From Pyrocephalus nanus (lineage: Eukaryota > Chordata > Aves > Passeriformes > Tyrannidae), in NCBI GenBank assembly GCA_038380795.1, contig CM076267.1:14677501-14741500 (forward strand): 64,000 nucleotides of DNA, in the 5' to 3' direction. Made by a program: the position numbers and the translations under genes. Below the pieces are notes generated by a model. The model saw only the letters and a list, made by a program, of their open reading frames with translations. It searched no databases and had not been told where the DNA came from. Positions 63,254 through 64,000 of this stretch are shown in pieces. Positions within the stretch are counted from its first letter, which is position 1; each line of letters starts with the position of its first letter.

Positions 63254-64000
63254 GTAAGTTCATAAAATCATATATTTTGATGTAATTTGGCAACAAGTTA
63301 GGTGCAGCTGCATCTTTTTTTCCTTAAAGCTAAGAAAATAAAAGATAAAACCACAACCAGATAATTAGGATAGAGATTTCTATGTGCTTAGAAGCCAGTA
63401 CATCTAAAACTGTGGTTCCCACAGCAACGTCACCATACTGTATACGTGTTAAATAACTAAAATTTACAATGTACAGAAATAGAAGTAATTGCTGTCTACG
63501 CTGTGACACTTAATGGCATTGAAGTCCACGAACCTGATTAAGAATGCTGTGATTGTTGAAGCTTTACATTCAGCATCACTGATATGTCTGCAGCTCCAGT
63601 GAGACATAAATATCTCCCCAGGCACAAGAGGAATTTTGCATGTGTGTGTAAAACGGTGGTTATAAATGTTTTACCAGCCATTGTTTCAAATCCTATCTCT
63701 TGTTATTTCAGACTTGGAAAAAAAAAAAAAAAAGGTGCATTTTTTCAGCTTGTTTGTCTTGTACTGTTTGGTGGAGCTTGGGCCCAATCTGTTTCCCTTA
63801 CATTTTTATATGGGTCCTTCATGCAGTGCTAGGAAGAAGTAAGTGTATTTAAACACAGAAAATGTGCAAGTTTCCAGTTACAAAATCGTTAATAGGTAAC
63901 TATATAGTGTGGCAGTATTGATGGATCTGGTGAGATAGAAATTAATTGGTTTGTTATTTGAACTCAGGACTAGGAGTCTGGTATATAAGTAGAAATATAT
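63254..64000 (+). other. XRCC5: XRCC5 intron 7 (partial)
   Basis: Sequence after exon 7 to the window edge. It includes an A homopolymer of about 17 bases at 63718-63734. No exon was recognised. Confidence 0.7.

Overview
This window is vertebrate nuclear DNA, most likely from a bird. The evidence is: long introns with GT-AG splice sites, CpG-island promoters, decayed CR1-type LINE fragments in the antisense form typical of sauropsids, an LTR family I recognise from bird genomes (present twice), and the gene order PECR - TMEM169 - XRCC5, which is the conserved amniote order (human 2q35). Species cannot be named from the sequence. No bacterial-type features (operons, CRISPR arrays, insertion sequences) were seen.

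Layout. 1-7.3 kb: a strong CpG island (about 0.66-1.56 kb) with no recognisable coding exon, then sequence with no gene that I can support. By synteny the neighbour on this side should be MREG on the minus strand, but its coding exon is not visible here. 7.3-22.57 kb: the complete PECR gene on the minus strand, eight coding exons joining without a frame break into a 302-residue peroxisomal enoyl-CoA reductase. 22.25-23.06 kb: a CpG island that appears to be a head-to-head promoter for PECR (left) and TMEM169 (right). 22.6-36.4 kb (possibly to 39.6 kb): TMEM169 on the plus strand, with an inferred non-coding first exon, an intron of about 11 kb and two coding exons giving a 296-residue two-pass membrane protein. 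36.4-50.3 kb: intergenic DNA with no supported gene, including one decayed LINE reverse-transcriptase fragment. 50.3-64 kb: the first seven coding exons of XRCC5 (Ku80), covering residues 1-264 (the vWA-like N-terminal domain and the start of the next region). The gene runs off the right edge.

The three genes do not form one pathway. PECR acts in peroxisomal fatty-acyl chain metabolism, TMEM169 is a membrane protein of unknown function, and Ku80 is the DNA-end-binding partner of Ku70 in non-homologous end joining. The functional link visible in the sequence is regulatory: PECR and TMEM169 share a divergent promoter.

I found no undescribed biological system. The points most worth a second look are: the PECR start codon inside a perfect TISU/YY1 element; Asp replacing the classical SDR catalytic Tyr in PECR, together with a PKL C-terminus; an LTR 5'-end fragment joined to the XRCC5 CpG promoter, with a solo LTR of the same family antisense in a downstream intron; upstream ORFs before the TMEM169 start; and the orphan CpG island at the left. 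Exon boundaries were read by eye from splice consensus, reading phase and remembered vertebrate orthologues. No alignment or database search was run.
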